From the NCBI GenBank assembly GCA_002840155.1, contig PGZH01000003.1:1-64000 (forward strand): a stretch of 64,000 nucleotides of DNA. Reading direction: 5' to 3'. The position numbers and the translations under genes were made by a program. Within the stretch, counting starts at the first letter, position 1. The number at the start of each line of letters is the position of its first letter. This stretch comes from Gammaproteobacteria bacterium HGW-Gammaproteobacteria-13 (lineage in GTDB: Bacteria > Pseudomonadota > Gammaproteobacteria > Pseudomonadales > Pseudomonadaceae). Shown in pieces: positions 18,930-29,683 of this stretch. Below the pieces are notes generated by a model, which worked only from the letters and a program-made list of their open reading frames with translations, was not told the DNA's origin and ran no database searches.

Positions 18930-19446
18930 CGCCGCCAAAAGCGGCCTGGTTTGCGGATGATCGCCAAAACTGCCATCCCCAACCAACGCAACCCATTTGG
19001 GACGTGAGGCCGTCCGACGGGTTATTCAATGAAAGAAAAGCCTCCAAGGCTGTGAATAACTCGGAAATAAAGCCTTTAAGCCATGATGCGCAACCTGCCC
19101 CTTTGGACGGTTGCGGTAATAGTTAACCCGCTGCGGATGTTCGCGAGCGGCACCCGAGTTTCAGCGATACGTGTAGGGTGGAGATGTACAACTGTTGGTC
19201 CGCGTAGCAGCTCGCTTTACCAAGACGCCTCATCTCGTCCGCTACCAACAGCTGATTCCTCCTCCTGACTTAGTGCTTTCTGTTATCACAGCGAGCAGGA
19301 GACGTCCGTCGCGGCCCAGCACAATTGGCTGACCGCCGCTAGACACTGGAACGCTTTACGACCGTTCCTGACGCACCTGACACCGACCCCTGAAGTCGTG
19401 TGTGCCGAACGCCGCTTCCGCCAGCACCGGAAACCGACGGTACTAC
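18930..19446 (+). promoter_or_regulatory. Long structured 5' leader of rne
   Basis: This 517-nt non-coding stretch between the promoter and rne contains stems such as CTGTTGGT (19192-19199) with ACCAACAG (19244-19251) and GGAACG (19348-19353) with CGTTCC (19363-19368). In E. coli the rne leader folds into hairpins cut by RNase E itself, which sets its own level. A similar autoregulation here is inference. I see no ORF with a good ribosome-binding site in it. Confidence 0.6.
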
Positions 19447-22400
19447 ATGAAAAGAATGCTGATTAACGCAACTCAGCCCGAAGAGTTGCGTGTTGCCCTG
19501 GTAGATGGGCAGAAACTCTACGACCTGGACATCGAGTCCGGCGCCCGTGAGCAGAAAAAATCCAACATCTACAAGGGTAAAATCACCCGCGTAGAACCCA
19601 GCCTCGAAGCCGCTTTCGTCGACTTTGGCTCTGAGCGCCACGGCTTTCTCCCGCTTAAAGAAATCTCCCGCGAATACTTCAGCAAGGCTCCAGAAGGCCG
19701 CGTCAATATCAAAGACGTGCTCAAGGAAGGCCAGGAAGTTATCGTTCAGGTCGAGAAGGAAGAGCGTGGCAACAAGGGCGCAGCCCTGACCACCTTTATC
19801 AGCCTCGCCGGCCGTTACCTGGTGCTGATGCCGAATAACCCGCGTGCCGGCGGCATCTCGCGCCGTATCGAAGGCGAAGAGCGTAATGAACTGCGTGAAG
19901 CACTGAATGGCCTGGTCGCTCCAAGCGACATGGGTTTGATCGTGCGCACTGCAGGCCTGGGCCGCTCCAGCGAAGAAATGCAGTGGGACCTCGATTACCT
20001 GCTGCAACTCTGGACCGCCATCAAAGAAGCCTCACTGGACCGCGCTGCGCCCTTCCTGATCTACCAGGAAAGCAACGTGATCATCCGCGCCATCCGCGAC
20101 TACCTGCGCCAGGACATCGGCGAAGTACTGGTCGACAGCATTGAAGCGCAGCAGGAAGCCCTGAGTTTCATCAATCAGGTGATGCCGCAGTACGCCAGCA
20201 AGATCAAGCTGTACGAAGACAGCGTGCCACTGTTCAACCGCTTCCAGATCGAAAGCCAGATCGAAACCGCCTTCCAGCGCGAAGTGAAACTGCCATCCGG
20301 TGGCTCCATCGTCATCGACCCGACCGAAGCCCTGGTGTCCATCGACATCAACTCGGCCCGTGCGACCAAAGGCAGCGATATCGAAGAAACTGCCCTGCAG
20401 ACCAACCTGGAAGCGGCTGAAGAAATCGCCCGCCAGCTGCGTCTGCGTGACATCGGCGGCCTGATCGTCATCGACTTTATCGACATGACCCCGGCGAAGA
20501 ACCAACGCGCCGTGGAAGAGAAAGTCCGTGAAAGCCTGGAAGCCGACCGTGCCCGCGTACAAGTGGGTCGCATCTCGCGCTTCGGCCTGCTGGAAATGTC
20601 GCGCCAGCGCCTGCGTCCGTCCCTGGGCGAAAGCAGCGGTATCGTCTGCCCACGCTGCAATGGTCAAGGCATCATCCGTGACGTTGAATCGCTGTCGCTG
20701 GCCATTCTGCGCCTGATCGAAGAAGAAGCCCTGAAAGACCGCACTGCCGAAGTTCGCGCACAAGTGCCGATTCCAGTTGCTGCCTTCCTGCTCAACGAAA
20801 AACGCAACTCGATCACCAAGACCGAACTGCGTACCCGTGCGCGCATCGTCATCGTGCCGAACGATCACCTGGAAACCCCACACTTCGAAGTCACCCGCAT
20901 CCGTGACGACAGCCCGGAAGCTCAGTCCACTCAATCCAGCTATGAAATGGCGACCATTGAAGTGGAAGAAGAGAAACAGGCCGCCGCAACGCGCACCCTG
21001 GTTCGCCAAGAAGCCGCAATCAAGACCGCGCCGCAGCGCACTGCACCAACCCCGGTTGAAGCAGTAGCCGCGCAGCCAGTTGCCGCCGCCGAGCCAAGCC
21101 TGTTCAAGGGCCTGGTCAAGTCGCTGGTCAGCCTGTTCGCCAGCAAGGAAGAAGAAAAGCCTGCTGTCGTCGAGAAGAAAACCAGCGAACGCCCACAGCG
21201 CAGCGATGAGCGCCGCAACGGTCGCCAGCAGAACCGCAGCCGCGGTGGTCGCAATAACGAAGAGCGCAAGCCGCGCGAAGACCGTGGTCCACGCGAAGAA
21301 CGCGCACCGCGTGAAGAGCGTCAGCCACGTGCTGCCCGCGAAGAGCGTGCTCCACGTGAAGAACGCGCCCCGCGCGAAGAGCGTGCGCCCCGCGAGGACC
21401 GCGCACCGCGCGAAGAACGCAGCCCACGTGACGTTGTAGAAGTTCGTGAGCCGCAGGAAGTGCGTCAGTCGCGCCCACCGCGCGAAGAGCGCCAGCCACG
21501 CGACCGCAAGCCACGTGAAGAGCGCCAGCCGCGCGAACTGCGTGAGCCACTGGATGCCGCACCGGGTGATAGCGCAACGGTCAGCGAAGAAGTCCGTGCC
21601 GAACGCCCACAACGCGAACCGCGCCAGCCGCGCCCACCGCGTGAAGAGCGCCAGCCACGTACCGAACAGGCTGCAGCCACCAGCGACGAAGAAGCACTGA
21701 ATGCTGAAGAAGCACTGCAGGACGATGAGCAGGAAGGCAGCGAAGGTGGCGATCGTCCACGTCGCCGCTCCCGTGGTCAGCGTCGTCGCAGCAATCGTCG
21801 CGAGCGCCAGAACGATGCCAACGGCAACCCGATTGAAGGCAGCGAAGAAGGCGCAGAAGCCCCAGCCGATGCCGACAACGCAGTAGTTGTAGCAGCAGTG
21901 ACCGCCGCCGTTATCACTGGCGCGGGCGAAGCAACCCAAGCGACCGCCGAAGCAGCACCGGTAGTTGTCGAGCAGGAGCAGCCACGCGAAATCGCTGCCA
22001 CTGAAGCGCCACAAGCCGTTGTTGAGACCGTAGCTGTTGAAGCTGTAAGCAGCCCAGCTGTCGAAGTCCGCGAAGCGCCTGTATATGCCGCCGAAGCGGC
22101 ACCTGCTGTTGTAGAAGCGCCAGCCCCGGTTGCAGAGGTTGTTGAAGCACCAGCCGTGGTTGCCGCTCCCGAGCCGGTTGCCGAAGTTGCAGTGGCTGAA
22201 GATGTGGCAGTTGAAGCCGCCCCTGCGGTAGCGGTCAGCAGCACCGGTCGCGCACCTAACGATCCGCGCGAAGTGCGTCGTCGTCAGCGTGAAGCCGAGC
22301 GTCTGGCCCGTGAAGCTGCCGAAGCACCAGCTGCCTCCGTACAGGCTGAAGCTGCTGCACCGGTAGCTGAAGAGCCGGCTGCAGAAGTGGTTGCCGAAGC

Positions 22401-22569
22401 CGTAGTTGAAACTGCAGCCGAAGCACCTGCAAGCATCGAAGCAATCGAGCCCAAGGCTAAAGCCGAAGTGCAAGCAGACGCAGAAGTAAACCAGGAGCCG
22501 CAAAGCTCGCTGTTTACTGAAGTAGAAGCTGACGAGCAGGATAAAGAAGCGGTCAAACCGCAGGTCTGA
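19447..22569 (+). CDS. rne: Ribonuclease E
   Basis: A 1040-residue endonuclease that heads the RNA degradosome. The N-terminal half holds the S1 domain (about 35-120), the catalytic aspartates D300 (SIDINSAR) and D343 (VIDFIDM), and the zinc-link CPRCNGQG with C401 and C404. Beyond about residue 520 it is a disordered scaffold. A membrane-binding-like stretch [15 protein letters not shown] lies near 555. Arginine-rich repeats of the type [10 protein letters not shown] occupy about 608-725. An Ala/Val/Glu-rich linker follows, then a [17 protein letters not shown] motif near 938. NDPR and REER short motifs are reported in Pseudomonas RNase E for partner and RNA binding. ATG 19447 ([10 protein letters not shown]) is the family start. 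Confidence 0.96.
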   Translation: MKRMLINATQPEELRVALVDGQKLYDLDIESGAREQKKSNIYKGKITRVEPSLEAAFVDFGSERHGFLPLKEISREYFSKAPEGRVNIKDVLKEGQEVIVQVEKEERGNKGAALTTFISLAGRYLVLMPNNPRAGGISRRIEGEERNELREALNGLVAPSDMGLIVRTAGLGRSSEEMQWDLDYLLQLWTAIKEASLDRAAPFLIYQESNVIIRAIRDYLRQDIGEVLVDSIEAQQEALSFINQVMPQYASKIKLYEDSVPLFNRFQIESQIETAFQREVKLPSGGSIVIDPTEALVSIDINSARATKGSDIEETALQTNLEAAEEIARQLRLRDIGGLIVIDFIDMTPAKNQRAVEEKVRESLEADRARVQVGRISRFGLLEMSRQRLRPSLGESSGIVCPRCNGQGIIRDVESLSLAILRLIEEEALKDRTAEVRAQVPIPVAAFLLNEKRNSITKTELRTRARIVIVPNDHLETPHFEVTRIRDDSPEAQSTQSSYEMATIEVEEEKQAAATRTLVRQEAAIKTAPQRTAPTPVEAVAAQPVAAAEPSLFKGLVKSLVSLFASKEEEKPAVVEKKTSERPQRSDERRNGRQQNRSRGGRNNEERKPREDRGPREERAPREERQPRAAREERAPREERAPREERAPREDRAPREERSPRDVVEVREPQEVRQSRPPREERQPRDRKPREERQPRELREPLDAAPGDSATVSEEVRAERPQREPRQPRPPREERQPRTEQAAATSDEEALNAEEALQDDEQEGSEGGDRPRRRSRGQRRRSNRRERQNDANGNPIEGSEEGAEAPADADNAVVVAAVTAAVITGAGEATQATAEAAPVVVEQEQPREIAATEAPQAVVETVAVEAVSSPAVEVREAPVYAAEAAPAVVEAPAPVAEVVEAPAVVAAPEPVAEVAVAEDVAVEAAPAVAVSSTGRAPNDPREVRRRQREAERLAREAAEAPAASVQAEAAAPVAEEPAAEVVAEAVVETAAEAPASIEAIEPKAKAEVQADAEVNQEPQSSLFTEVEADEQDKEAVKPQV

Positions 22570-22582
22570 TCCGCTAGGCAAT

Positions 22583-22613
22583 AAAAAAGGGGATGCTTCG
22601 GCATCCCCTTTTG
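22583..22613. terminator. Bidirectional terminator between rne and murB
   Basis: A GGGGATGC stem with a UUCG tetraloop (22589-22608) is flanked by AAAAAA and TTTT. It separates the convergent rne and murB genes. Confidence 0.9.
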
Positions 22614-22671
22614 CGTTGTAGCTTTTATTACAGTGCGATCAATCGCTGTCGCCTAGCTTCCGCCAAACGCC

Positions 22672-23706
22672 TTACAGCACGTTCGGCTCGATCTCCAGCT
22701 CCACCGCAAAACGCTGGGCGATATCCGACTGGATACGCTGCGCCAGTGCCAACAACTGCGCACCAGTGGCGGCGCCGTAATTCACCAACACCAACGCCTG
22801 TAGACGATGTACACCTGCATCACCCTCACGAAAGCCCTTCCAGCCCGCCCGCTCGATCAACCAGCCGGCGGCCAGCTTGACCTGTCCGTCCGCCTGGCCA
22901 TTCACCACCTGGGGATAGGCCACCAGATCGGCATGCTCAGCGCGCAAGCGTTGCGCCAGCTCACTCGATACCAACGGGTTCTTGAAGAAGCTGCCGGCAT
23001 TGCCTAGCTCAGCCGGGTCAGGCAATTTTTCGCTGCGAATGGCGCAGATAGCCTGGCTGACATCCAGCGCAGTCGGGGCACTGATGCCCTGCTCTTCCAA
23101 ACGCTGACGCACCGGCCCGTAGTCCAGATGCAGCGCAGCAGCGCGGCTCAAGGTAAAGCGCACCCGGAGGATGACCCAGCGCCCGCTTTCGCGCTTGAAC
23201 AGGCTATCGCGGTAGGCAAAGGCGCAGTCCTGCAGAGAAAACTCACGCAGCTCGCCACTCTGTCGATCCAAGGCCGTCAACCCAGCAAACAGATCCTTCA
23301 GCTCAACGCCGTACGCACCGATATTCTGCACCGGCGCCGCACCCACGGTGCCTGGGATCAGGCTAAGGTTTTCCAGGCCGGCAAAGCCCTGCGCCAGCGT
23401 CCACTGCACAAATGGATGCCAGGGTTCGCCCGCCTCCGCCTCGATCACAACACGCTCGCCGTCATCGCTGAGCACACGAATACCGCGACTGGCCATACGC
23501 AGCACCAGCGCATCGACATCACGCGTCAGCAACAGATTGCTGCCGCCACCGAGCAACAACAGCGGCAACTGCTGCGTTCGCGCATAACTCAGCGCTTCGC
23601 GCACCTGCTGATCGCTCTCGGCTTCGGCAAAATGGCTGGCCTGGGCCTCGACCGCAAAGCTGTTATAGGGCTTCAGCGATACCTGAGTACACACCTGCAG
23701 GCTCAT
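22672..23706 (-). CDS. murB: UDP-N-acetylenolpyruvoylglucosamine reductase
   Basis: A 344-residue FAD enzyme of peptidoglycan precursor synthesis, reducing UDP-GlcNAc-enolpyruvate to UDP-MurNAc. It is type I. PLLLLGGGSNLLL near 48 binds FAD. The serine in NAGSFFKNP is near 236, and the C-terminal glutamate lies in VELEIEPNVL. ATG 23706 overlaps the ptpA stop (ATGA). Confidence 0.94.
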   Translation of the reverse strand: MSLQVCTQVSLKPYNSFAVEAQASHFAEAESDQQVREALSYARTQQLPLLLLGGGSNLLLTRDVDALVLRMASRGIRVLSDDGERVVIEAEAGEPWHPFVQWTLAQGFAGLENLSLIPGTVGAAPVQNIGAYGVELKDLFAGLTALDRQSGELREFSLQDCAFAYRDSLFKRESGRWVILRVRFTLSRAAALHLDYGPVRQRLEEQGISAPTALDVSQAICAIRSEKLPDPAELGNAGSFFKNPLVSSELAQRLRAEHADLVAYPQVVNGQADGQVKLAAGWLIERAGWKGFREGDAGVHRLQALVLVNYGAATGAQLLALAQRIQSDIAQRFAVELEIEPNVL

Positions 23707-24167
23707 AAGCGCCCCTTGAGTTCGATAACCAGGGCATCACAGGCCTGTTCGAGCAAATCCAGCACCTGGGCAAAGCCAGCCTCGCCACCGTAATAGGGGT
23801 CTGGCACTTCATCCAGTTCCAGCTGATAACGCCGCAGAAATAGGTCCAGCTCGGCCGCATCATTGCCCGGACGCAGCTGTTGCAGGTCGTGCAGGTTGCT
23901 GTTATCCATCGCCAGAATCAGGTCGAAGGCATGAAAATCCGCCGCCTTGACCTGCCGACCGCGCAATGCAGACAGGTCATAGCCACGCTGCTGCGCGGCC
24001 TGACGCGTGCGGATGTCCGCCGCCTTTCCCACATGCCAGTCGCCAGTGCCCGCCGAATCGACCTCGACGCGCCCTTCCAGCCCCGCCTCACGCAGCTTGT
24101 GGCGCAACACACCTTCAGCCGTAGGTGAGCGGCAGATATTGCCCAGACAGACGAACAGAACGCGCAT
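23703..24167 (-). CDS. ptpA: Low-molecular-weight protein tyrosine phosphatase
   Basis: A 154-residue enzyme with the CX5R active site VCLGNICRSP (C7, R13) and the acid-base aspartate in VPDPYYGG near 123. Such enzymes remove phosphate from tyrosine kinases or other proteins. The partner in Pseudomonas is unclear. ATG 24167 shares one base with the kdsB stop. Confidence 0.9.
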   Translation of the reverse strand: MRVLFVCLGNICRSPTAEGVLRHKLREAGLEGRVEVDSAGTGDWHVGKAADIRTRQAAQQRGYDLSALRGRQVKAADFHAFDLILAMDNSNLHDLQQLRPGNDAAELDLFLRRYQLELDEVPDPYYGGEAGFAQVLDLLEQACDALVIELKGRL

Positions 24168-24931
24168 CAGGCCCCCAGCAGGCGACGAACCCGCTCCAGG
24201 TCTTCCGGTGTGTCGACGCCCGCAGGTGGCGCTTGCAGGGCATCGGCGACATGGATACGCACGCCATGCCAGAGCGCGCGCAGCTGCTCCAGGCACTCGG
24301 TGTCTTCCAGCCAGCACGGGCCCCAGGCGACGAAGTCATGTAGAAACTGCGCACGGTAGGCGTAGATGCCGATGTGCCGGCGGTACGGCACGCCTGATGG
24401 CAGCTCGTCACGGTTCTTGGCGAAGGCATCCCGCGCCCAGGCCAGCGGCGCACGGCTGAAGGTCAAAGCCAGGCCAGTCTTGTCGCTGACCACCTTGACC
24501 ACATTGGGGTTGAACAGCGCCTGCACATCCTCAATGGGCTCAGCCAAGGTGGCAATCGCCGCCTGTGGATTGGCCGCCAGGTTGGCCGCTACCTGATCAA
24601 TGATCGCTGGCGGAATCAGCGGCTCGTCGCCCTGCACGTTGACCACGATGGCGTCAGCAGCCAGGCCCAGCGCCGTGGCCACTTCAGCCAGGCGGTCGGT
24701 GCCAGAGTTGTGGTCTACGCGGGTCAACACCACCTGCGCGCCAAAGCTGTGGCAGGCCTCAACGATGCGTGCGTCGTCGGTGGCTACTACTACCTGCTGG
24801 GCGCTGCTTTTGCACGCTTGTTCCCAGACATGCTGAATCATCGGTTTGCCGGCAATGTCCTGCAGCGGCTTGCCCGGCAGGCGACTGGAAGCGAAACGCG
24901 CCGGAATCACAACGGTAAAGGCAGTGCTCAT
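24167..24931 (-). CDS. kdsB: CMP-KDO synthetase
   Basis: A 254-residue 3-deoxy-manno-octulosonate cytidylyltransferase, activating KDO for LPS core. It carries [15 protein letters not shown] (9-23), VQGDEPLIP near 99, and HIGIYAYR near 186. It starts at ATG 24931, directly after the Trm112-like gene. Confidence 0.95.
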   Translation of the reverse strand: MSTAFTVVIPARFASSRLPGKPLQDIAGKPMIQHVWEQACKSSAQQVVVATDDARIVEACHSFGAQVVLTRVDHNSGTDRLAEVATALGLAADAIVVNVQGDEPLIPPAIIDQVAANLAANPQAAIATLAEPIEDVQALFNPNVVKVVSDKTGLALTFSRAPLAWARDAFAKNRDELPSGVPYRRHIGIYAYRAQFLHDFVAWGPCWLEDTECLEQLRALWHGVRIHVADALQAPPAGVDTPEDLERVRRLLGA

Positions 24932-25117
24932 TTACTTGTCCAGGCGCTCGTCGACGTTGAGGGTGCGGGCTTCGGTTTCCAGCATCACCGGGATGCCATC
25001 GCGAACCGGAAAAGCCAGCGCGTCGGCCTTGCAGATCAGCTCGCTCTTGTCAGCGGCGAGCTTCAGCGGGCCCTTGCACAGTGGGCAAGCGAGAATATCG
25101 AGCAGTTTCGGGTCCAT
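24932..25117 (-). CDS. Trm112-like zinc-ribbon protein
   Basis: A 61-residue protein of the YcaR/Trm112 family. ACPLCKGPL holds the first cysteine pair, and the C-terminal [11 protein letters not shown] is the family block. It lies between lpxK and kdsB, as ycaR does in E. coli. Trm112 proteins activate methyltransferases in other organisms. Its bacterial role is not settled. ATG 25117 begins [12 protein letters not shown]. Confidence 0.88.
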   Translation of the reverse strand: MDPKLLDILACPLCKGPLKLAADKSELICKADALAFPVRDGIPVMLETEARTLNVDERLDK

Positions 25118-25178
25118 GGGAGATCCTTGATAGGAAGCAGCAACTGGGGCGGACGAGGCCGCCGAATAATCAGAACAG

Positions 25179-26180
25179 TCAGGCGCGCGGCACAAGGCGC
25201 TGCAATTGCTGATCAAACCAGGCGACAAACGCGGCCGAAGGCTCGGCATCCACCGCCAGGTACCACCAATCGTCAGCCGCAAAGGCACGGCACTTGACCG
25301 CATCCTTTTCCGTCATCAGCACCGGCAGCGCCGGGCTGAAATTCAGCAGCTCGGCGCTATACGGCGCATGGTCGGCAAAGGCATGCGCGACAGGCCGCCA
25401 GTGTAGCCCTTCGAGGGTGTTGAAGAAACGCTGCGGGTTGCCAATACCGGCAACTGCATGCAGGGCCTGACCGGCCGGGAAGTAACTCAGCGGGTGCTGC
25501 TCGCCGCTGCGCAAATTGACCAAAGTGCGCGGCTGCAGGGTAAAGCCATAACCCTCCTGCGGATCGCTGAACGCGCCGTTATACAGCAGCGCATCGACAC
25601 TCTGCAGACGCTCGACCGGCTCACGTAGCGGGCCGGCTGGCAGGCAATGGCGATTGCCCAGGCCGCGCGCGGCATCGATCAGCACCAGCTCGAGATCTCG
25701 GGCCAGGCGGTAGTGTTGCAAGCCGTCATCACTAAGGATCAGGTCCAGCGATTCGGCCGCCAGCAAGGCCGCTACGGCGCGGCCACGATCAGGATCAATC
25801 ATCAGCGGCACGCCACTGCGTTGCACGATCAGCAGCGGTTCATCACCGGCCACACTGGCGGCCTGATCGGCCTGCACGCGCCAGGGCAGTTGCGGCGGCT
25901 GCGCGCCATAACCGCGACTGACCACACCGACGCGCAGCCCTTGGCGGCGGCAATGCTCGATCAGCCAGAGAATCATCGGGGTCTTGCCGGTGCCGCCGAC
26001 GGTGATATTACCGACCACAATCACCGGCACAGGAGCACGGTAGATCTCGCCCTCACCTGCCAGAAAACGCGCACGCTTGCGCTGCACCACGGTGCGATAC
26101 AGCCACTCCAGCGGACGCAGCAGGCCCAGCGCCGGATGACCGGCGTACCAGGCAGCAGTGAGTCGTGCGGACAGGCTCAT
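25179..26180 (-). CDS. lpxK: Tetraacyldisaccharide 4'-kinase LpxK
   Basis: A 333-residue kinase adding the 4'-phosphate in lipid A synthesis. The P-loop [12 protein letters not shown] is at about 57-68, and the [12 protein letters not shown] motif near 150 includes the conserved aspartates. The N-terminal amphipathic helix is near residues 15-30. ATG 26180 ([11 protein letters not shown]) is used. It lies 13 bp after exbD. Confidence 0.93.
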   Translation of the reverse strand: MSLSARLTAAWYAGHPALGLLRPLEWLYRTVVQRKRARFLAGEGEIYRAPVPVIVVGNITVGGTGKTPMILWLIEHCRRQGLRVGVVSRGYGAQPPQLPWRVQADQAASVAGDEPLLIVQRSGVPLMIDPDRGRAVAALLAAESLDLILSDDGLQHYRLARDLELVLIDAARGLGNRHCLPAGPLREPVERLQSVDALLYNGAFSDPQEGYGFTLQPRTLVNLRSGEQHPLSYFPAGQALHAVAGIGNPQRFFNTLEGLHWRPVAHAFADHAPYSAELLNFSPALPVLMTEKDAVKCRAFAADDWWYLAVDAEPSAAFVAWFDQQLQRLVPRA

Positions 26181-26193
26181 CGGCGGGCAAGCC

Positions 26194-26622
26194 TCAAGGC
26201 GCGGCTTGCGCCTCAATGGTGGTCATGCGCAAGTGAGCAAAACCCAGTTTGCCGGCCGCATCCATGGCGGTAATCACCGCCTGATGCTGCGCCTTGGCAT
26301 CGGCGCTGATGATCAGCGGCAGACTGTTATCGCCCTCCGATTCTTTCTGCAGCGCCGCCATCAGGCTTTCCAGGTCACTTTTCAGCAACTGCTTGGCATT
26401 TAGCGAGTAGCTGCCATCAGCGGCAATCAGGATTTCCAGCTGCTTCAGTTCAGTCTGCTCCGGCGGCGTGCCCGTGGCAGCCTCCGGCAGATCGACCTTG
26501 AGCTGGGTCTCACGGGTAAAGGTGGTGGTGACCACAAAAAACAGCAGCAGGATAAACACCACGTCGATCAACGAGGCCAGGTTGATCTCGACGTTCTCCC
26601 GCGGTTTGCGCCGGAATTTCAC
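26194..26622 (-). CDS. exbD: ExbD/TolR-family biopolymer transport protein
   Basis: A 142-residue protein with one membrane helix (about 17-38, [17 protein letters not shown]), in which the aspartate of LIDVVFIL is the proton-path residue. The periplasmic C-terminal domain follows. It starts at GTG 26622, overlapping the exbB stop (GTGA). The pair energises an outer-membrane process from the proton gradient. No tonB is adjacent, so its partner is unclear. Confidence 0.9.
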   Translation of the reverse strand: MKFRRKPRENVEINLASLIDVVFILLLFFVVTTTFTRETQLKVDLPEAATGTPPEQTELKQLEILIAADGSYSLNAKQLLKSDLESLMAALQKESEGDNSLPLIISADAKAQHQAVITAMDAAGKLGFAHLRMTTIEAQAAP

Positions 26623-27251
26623 GCCTTGTCCTCGCCCATGTCGACATCACGGTCGCCCTGCACCACTTCCACCAGGCGAATCGCCTCCTGCTCCATGCCA
26701 ACCACCAGCTCATCGATCCGGCGTTGCAGGTAACGGTGGAAGAACAGTGCTGGAATGGCCACCATCAGACCCGCCGCCGTAGTGATCAGCGCCTTGGAAA
26801 TACCGCCAGCGAGCAAGGACGCATTGGCCATGCCCGAGCCCATAAAGGAGCTGAAGATTTCGATCATGCCCAGCACCGTGCCGAGCAAACCCAGCAGCGG
26901 CGCGATACCGGCAATGGTGCCCAGGGCATTCAGGTAGCGTTCCAGGTCGTGGATTACCCGGGCGGCAGCTTCCTGAATGCACTCTTTCATGATCTCGCGA
27001 CCATGTTTGGAGTTGGCCAGGCCAGCGGCGAGGATCTGCCCCAATGGCGAGTTGGCGCGCAGCTCCTTGAGCTTCTGGTTATTGAGTTTTTTATCCTTGA
27101 TCCACTTCCACACCTGACCGAGCAGGTTGGGTGGCGTAATGCGGCTCGGCCGCAGCGTCCACAGGCGTTCGGCAATAATGCCGGCCGCAGCGATAGAACA
27201 CAGAATGATTGGCAGCATCATCCAGCCGCCAGCTTTAACCAGTTCCCACAC
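26619..27251 (-). CDS. exbB: ExbB/TolQ/MotA-family proton channel protein
   Basis: A 210-residue protein with three membrane segments (about 11-30, 108-130, 140-165) and the family block GTIAGIAPLLGLLGTVLGMI near 110-129. It starts at GTG 27251 (MWELVKAGG). Conserved in front of lpxK in Pseudomonas, it forms the channel with the downstream ExbD. Confidence 0.9.
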   Translation of the reverse strand: MWELVKAGGWMMLPIILCSIAAAGIIAERLWTLRPSRITPPNLLGQVWKWIKDKKLNNQKLKELRANSPLGQILAAGLANSKHGREIMKECIQEAAARVIHDLERYLNALGTIAGIAPLLGLLGTVLGMIEIFSSFMGSGMANASLLAGGISKALITTAAGLMVAIPALFFHRYLQRRIDELVVGMEQEAIRLVEVVQGDRDVDMGEDKA

Positions 27252-27323
27252 GGTGGCAGATCCCCTTCACAAAAGTGGCGCCACTCTAGCATAGGGTCGC
27301 GGCCTCGCCGACCGCTGCCGTTC

Positions 27324-29549
27324 TCATTTTTCCCGCCAAAAACGTGCGTGGTCGCGCAAACTCTGCGCCTGCTCGAATGCGCCCAGGCGAATCCGTACCG
27401 CACCGTGCTGAGCCGTGTCATAGGGCTGCGCCGCCACCGCGCGATAACGTGCCATAACCTCGGCATGTGGATGACCAAAGCTGTTGTGCGCGCCACGGGA
27501 GATCAACACAGCAGCCGGTTTAACCTTTGCCAGCAACGCCGCCGATGACGAGCTGCGGCTGCCGTGATGGGGCGCCAGTAGCCATTGTGCGGGCATCGCT
27601 AGGGCGCTGTTGAGCAAGGCCCGCTCAGCCTGGCTATCGATATCACCGGTCAACCACAGCCGCTCACCATTGGCCTCGATACGCAGCACGCAGGACGCCT
27701 GATTGCCATCGGTCGCATCCGTCCAGCGCCAGGTACTGAATTGCACGCCATCCCACTGCCAGTGCTGGCCACTGACGCAGGCTTCGGCCTGTAGTGAGGG
27801 CGCGAGCTTATCCGGTTCGCCACTGAGCACCTGCCTGACCGGCAGACCGCGCTTGATCGCTGCGGCGCCACCGGCGTGATCGTTATCGGCATGGCTGATC
27901 AGCAGCAGATCGAGCCCACGCACATCCAATGCACGCAACGATGGCAGCACCACCCGCTCGCCAGTATCGAACTCGCCAAAGCGCGGCCCGGCGTCATACA
28001 GCAGATCATGCTCCTGAGTGCGTACCAGCACCGCCAGGCCCTGGCCGACATCCAGCATCCACACTTCGGCCATGCCCTGCTCAGGCCGCTGCTGTGCAGT
28101 AAACAGCAACGGCAGCAGCAATAACGCGCCCAAACTGCGCATCGGCAAGGCGGCAGGCAGTAGCAACACCAGCGCGCCAAGCGCCACCAGCAGCCAGGCC
28201 CAAAATGGCAAGGCGCTGGGCAACCAGGCTGGCAGCCATAAGGCCAATTGAATAAGCAGAGAGAACAGCAGGTCTAACACCCAGCCTGCCACCCAAAGCA
28301 GCGCAGCCCCCACTCCAGGCAAGGGCAGCAATAGCGTACCGAGCAATGCCAGCGGCACCACCAGTAACCCCACCACTGGCACAGCCACCAGATTAGCCAA
28401 GGGGCCACTGGCACTCACCGGCAGACCGAGCGCCAGCAACAACGGCAGCAAACCAATGGCCATAGCCCATTGCGCGCGCAACAAGGTGCCCCACCAGGGC
28501 CAAGCGCCGAGTCGACCGCTGAAGATCAGGACCAACAGAATCACCGCACCAAAGGACAACCAGAAACCCGGCTGCAAGCTGGCCAACGGCTCACCCAGCA
28601 ACACCGCAAGCAGTGCCAGCAACAGCGGTAACCACACGCCCAGATGGCGAAAGCGCCAGCGCCACAGCAGCACCAGGCCGACCATCACACAGGCGCGCTG
28701 CACAGGCACATCAAAGCCGGCCAACAACCCATAAGCCAATGCCCCGGCAAAGCCCAACGCACAGGCGCAGGGCAACCAAGGCCAGCTGCGTGGCCAAAGC
28801 CCCAGGCGCGCCAAGCCGGCAACCAGACCATATAACAGCGCTGCCAGCAGACCGATATGCTGGCCGGAAATCACCATCAGGTGCACCGTGCCGGTGTTCT
28901 GCAACACCTGCCAATCTGCCGTCGACAGCCCCGAATCATCCCCCAACACCAGCGCCGCCAAGGCGCCTTCGCGGCCATGCGCGGGGGTTGCCAAGAGCTG
29001 CTGACGCAAGCGATCACGCCAGGCTCCAGCGCCGCTGGCAGGGGCGATTAGCTCGCCGCTTTTTACTGTGCCCGTGGCACCGATGCGCTGCGCCAGCAGC
29101 CAGGCTTCGTAATCGAATGCTTGAGGATTGACCAGACCATGGGGGCGCTTTAGCCGAACTGCCAGGCGCCAGGTTTCACCGGCGCGCACGGCAGGCCCGC
29201 CATACCAGGCCAGACGCAAACGCGCGGGGAGTTTGCCGCGACGGGAAACCGCCTGCTCCAGCTGAAAGCGCACCACACCCTCGCCCACCTCGGGCAGGCC
29301 GACCACCTGCCCTTGCAGCCACAAGGTACGCGCATCCAGCTGCCGCGCCAGGCGATCATCCAGCGCCCACTGCGCCGATACGCACGCCCAGGTGAAGCCA
29401 AATAGAAACAAGGCGATGGGATAACTGCGAAATGGCAACAGCATCAAACCGGCGACCGGCAAAACAGCCAGCAACAAGAACGGTGGCAAAACCGGAAGGA
29501 AGCGCAACACCAGCAGCCCGGCCACCAGTGCAAAAATCCCTGTGCGCAT
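27324..29549 (-). CDS. comEC: DNA internalization protein ComEC/Rec2
   Basis: A 741-residue inner-membrane protein. The N-terminal soluble domain (about 50-180) is followed by the multi-helix competence domain (about 190-480, GISGQHIGLLAALLYG-type motif near 215). A metallo-beta-lactamase-like domain with ISHADNDHAGG ends it. It carries single-stranded DNA into the cytosol during natural transformation. ATG 29549 is chosen. No other competence genes are near, which is usual in Pseudomonas. Confidence 0.92.
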   Translation of the reverse strand: MRTGIFALVAGLLVLRFLPVLPPFLLLAVLPVAGLMLLPFRSYPIALFLFGFTWACVSAQWALDDRLARQLDARTLWLQGQVVGLPEVGEGVVRFQLEQAVSRRGKLPARLRLAWYGGPAVRAGETWRLAVRLKRPHGLVNPQAFDYEAWLLAQRIGATGTVKSGELIAPASGAGAWRDRLRQQLLATPAHGREGALAALVLGDDSGLSTADWQVLQNTGTVHLMVISGQHIGLLAALLYGLVAGLARLGLWPRSWPWLPCACALGFAGALAYGLLAGFDVPVQRACVMVGLVLLWRWRFRHLGVWLPLLLALLAVLLGEPLASLQPGFWLSFGAVILLVLIFSGRLGAWPWWGTLLRAQWAMAIGLLPLLLALGLPVSASGPLANLVAVPVVGLLVVPLALLGTLLLPLPGVGAALLWVAGWVLDLLFSLLIQLALWLPAWLPSALPFWAWLLVALGALVLLLPAALPMRSLGALLLLPLLFTAQQRPEQGMAEVWMLDVGQGLAVLVRTQEHDLLYDAGPRFGEFDTGERVVLPSLRALDVRGLDLLLISHADNDHAGGAAAIKRGLPVRQVLSGEPDKLAPSLQAEACVSGQHWQWDGVQFSTWRWTDATDGNQASCVLRIEANGERLWLTGDIDSQAERALLNSALAMPAQWLLAPHHGSRSSSSAALLAKVKPAAVLISRGAHNSFGHPHAEVMARYRAVAAQPYDTAQHGAVRIRLGAFEQAQSLRDHARFWREK

Positions 29550-29683
29550 AGACTCGCTCCGTGAGTCGAATACTGCATTTAACCCATCGATCAGCTTTTG
29601 CTTATTTGCTGTCACAAAGTGTGAAAGCAGGCTGTCATCAAAGGGTGCATAATGTCGGCGCTTTTACCCGTCAGAGAGCCTTC

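Noticed and set aside
21280-21660. Repeated GCGCGAAGAACGC-like units that look like a tandem or CRISPR array
   Set aside because: They are in frame and encode the arginine-rich PREER units of RNase E. Unit spacing follows codons and there are no spacers.
20032-22581. An 849-codon open frame antisense to rne
   Set aside because: It mirrors the repetitive scaffold of rne, has abnormal composition (very Phe/Trp/Cys-rich) and no recognisable domain. Long antisense frames are common in GC-rich genes.
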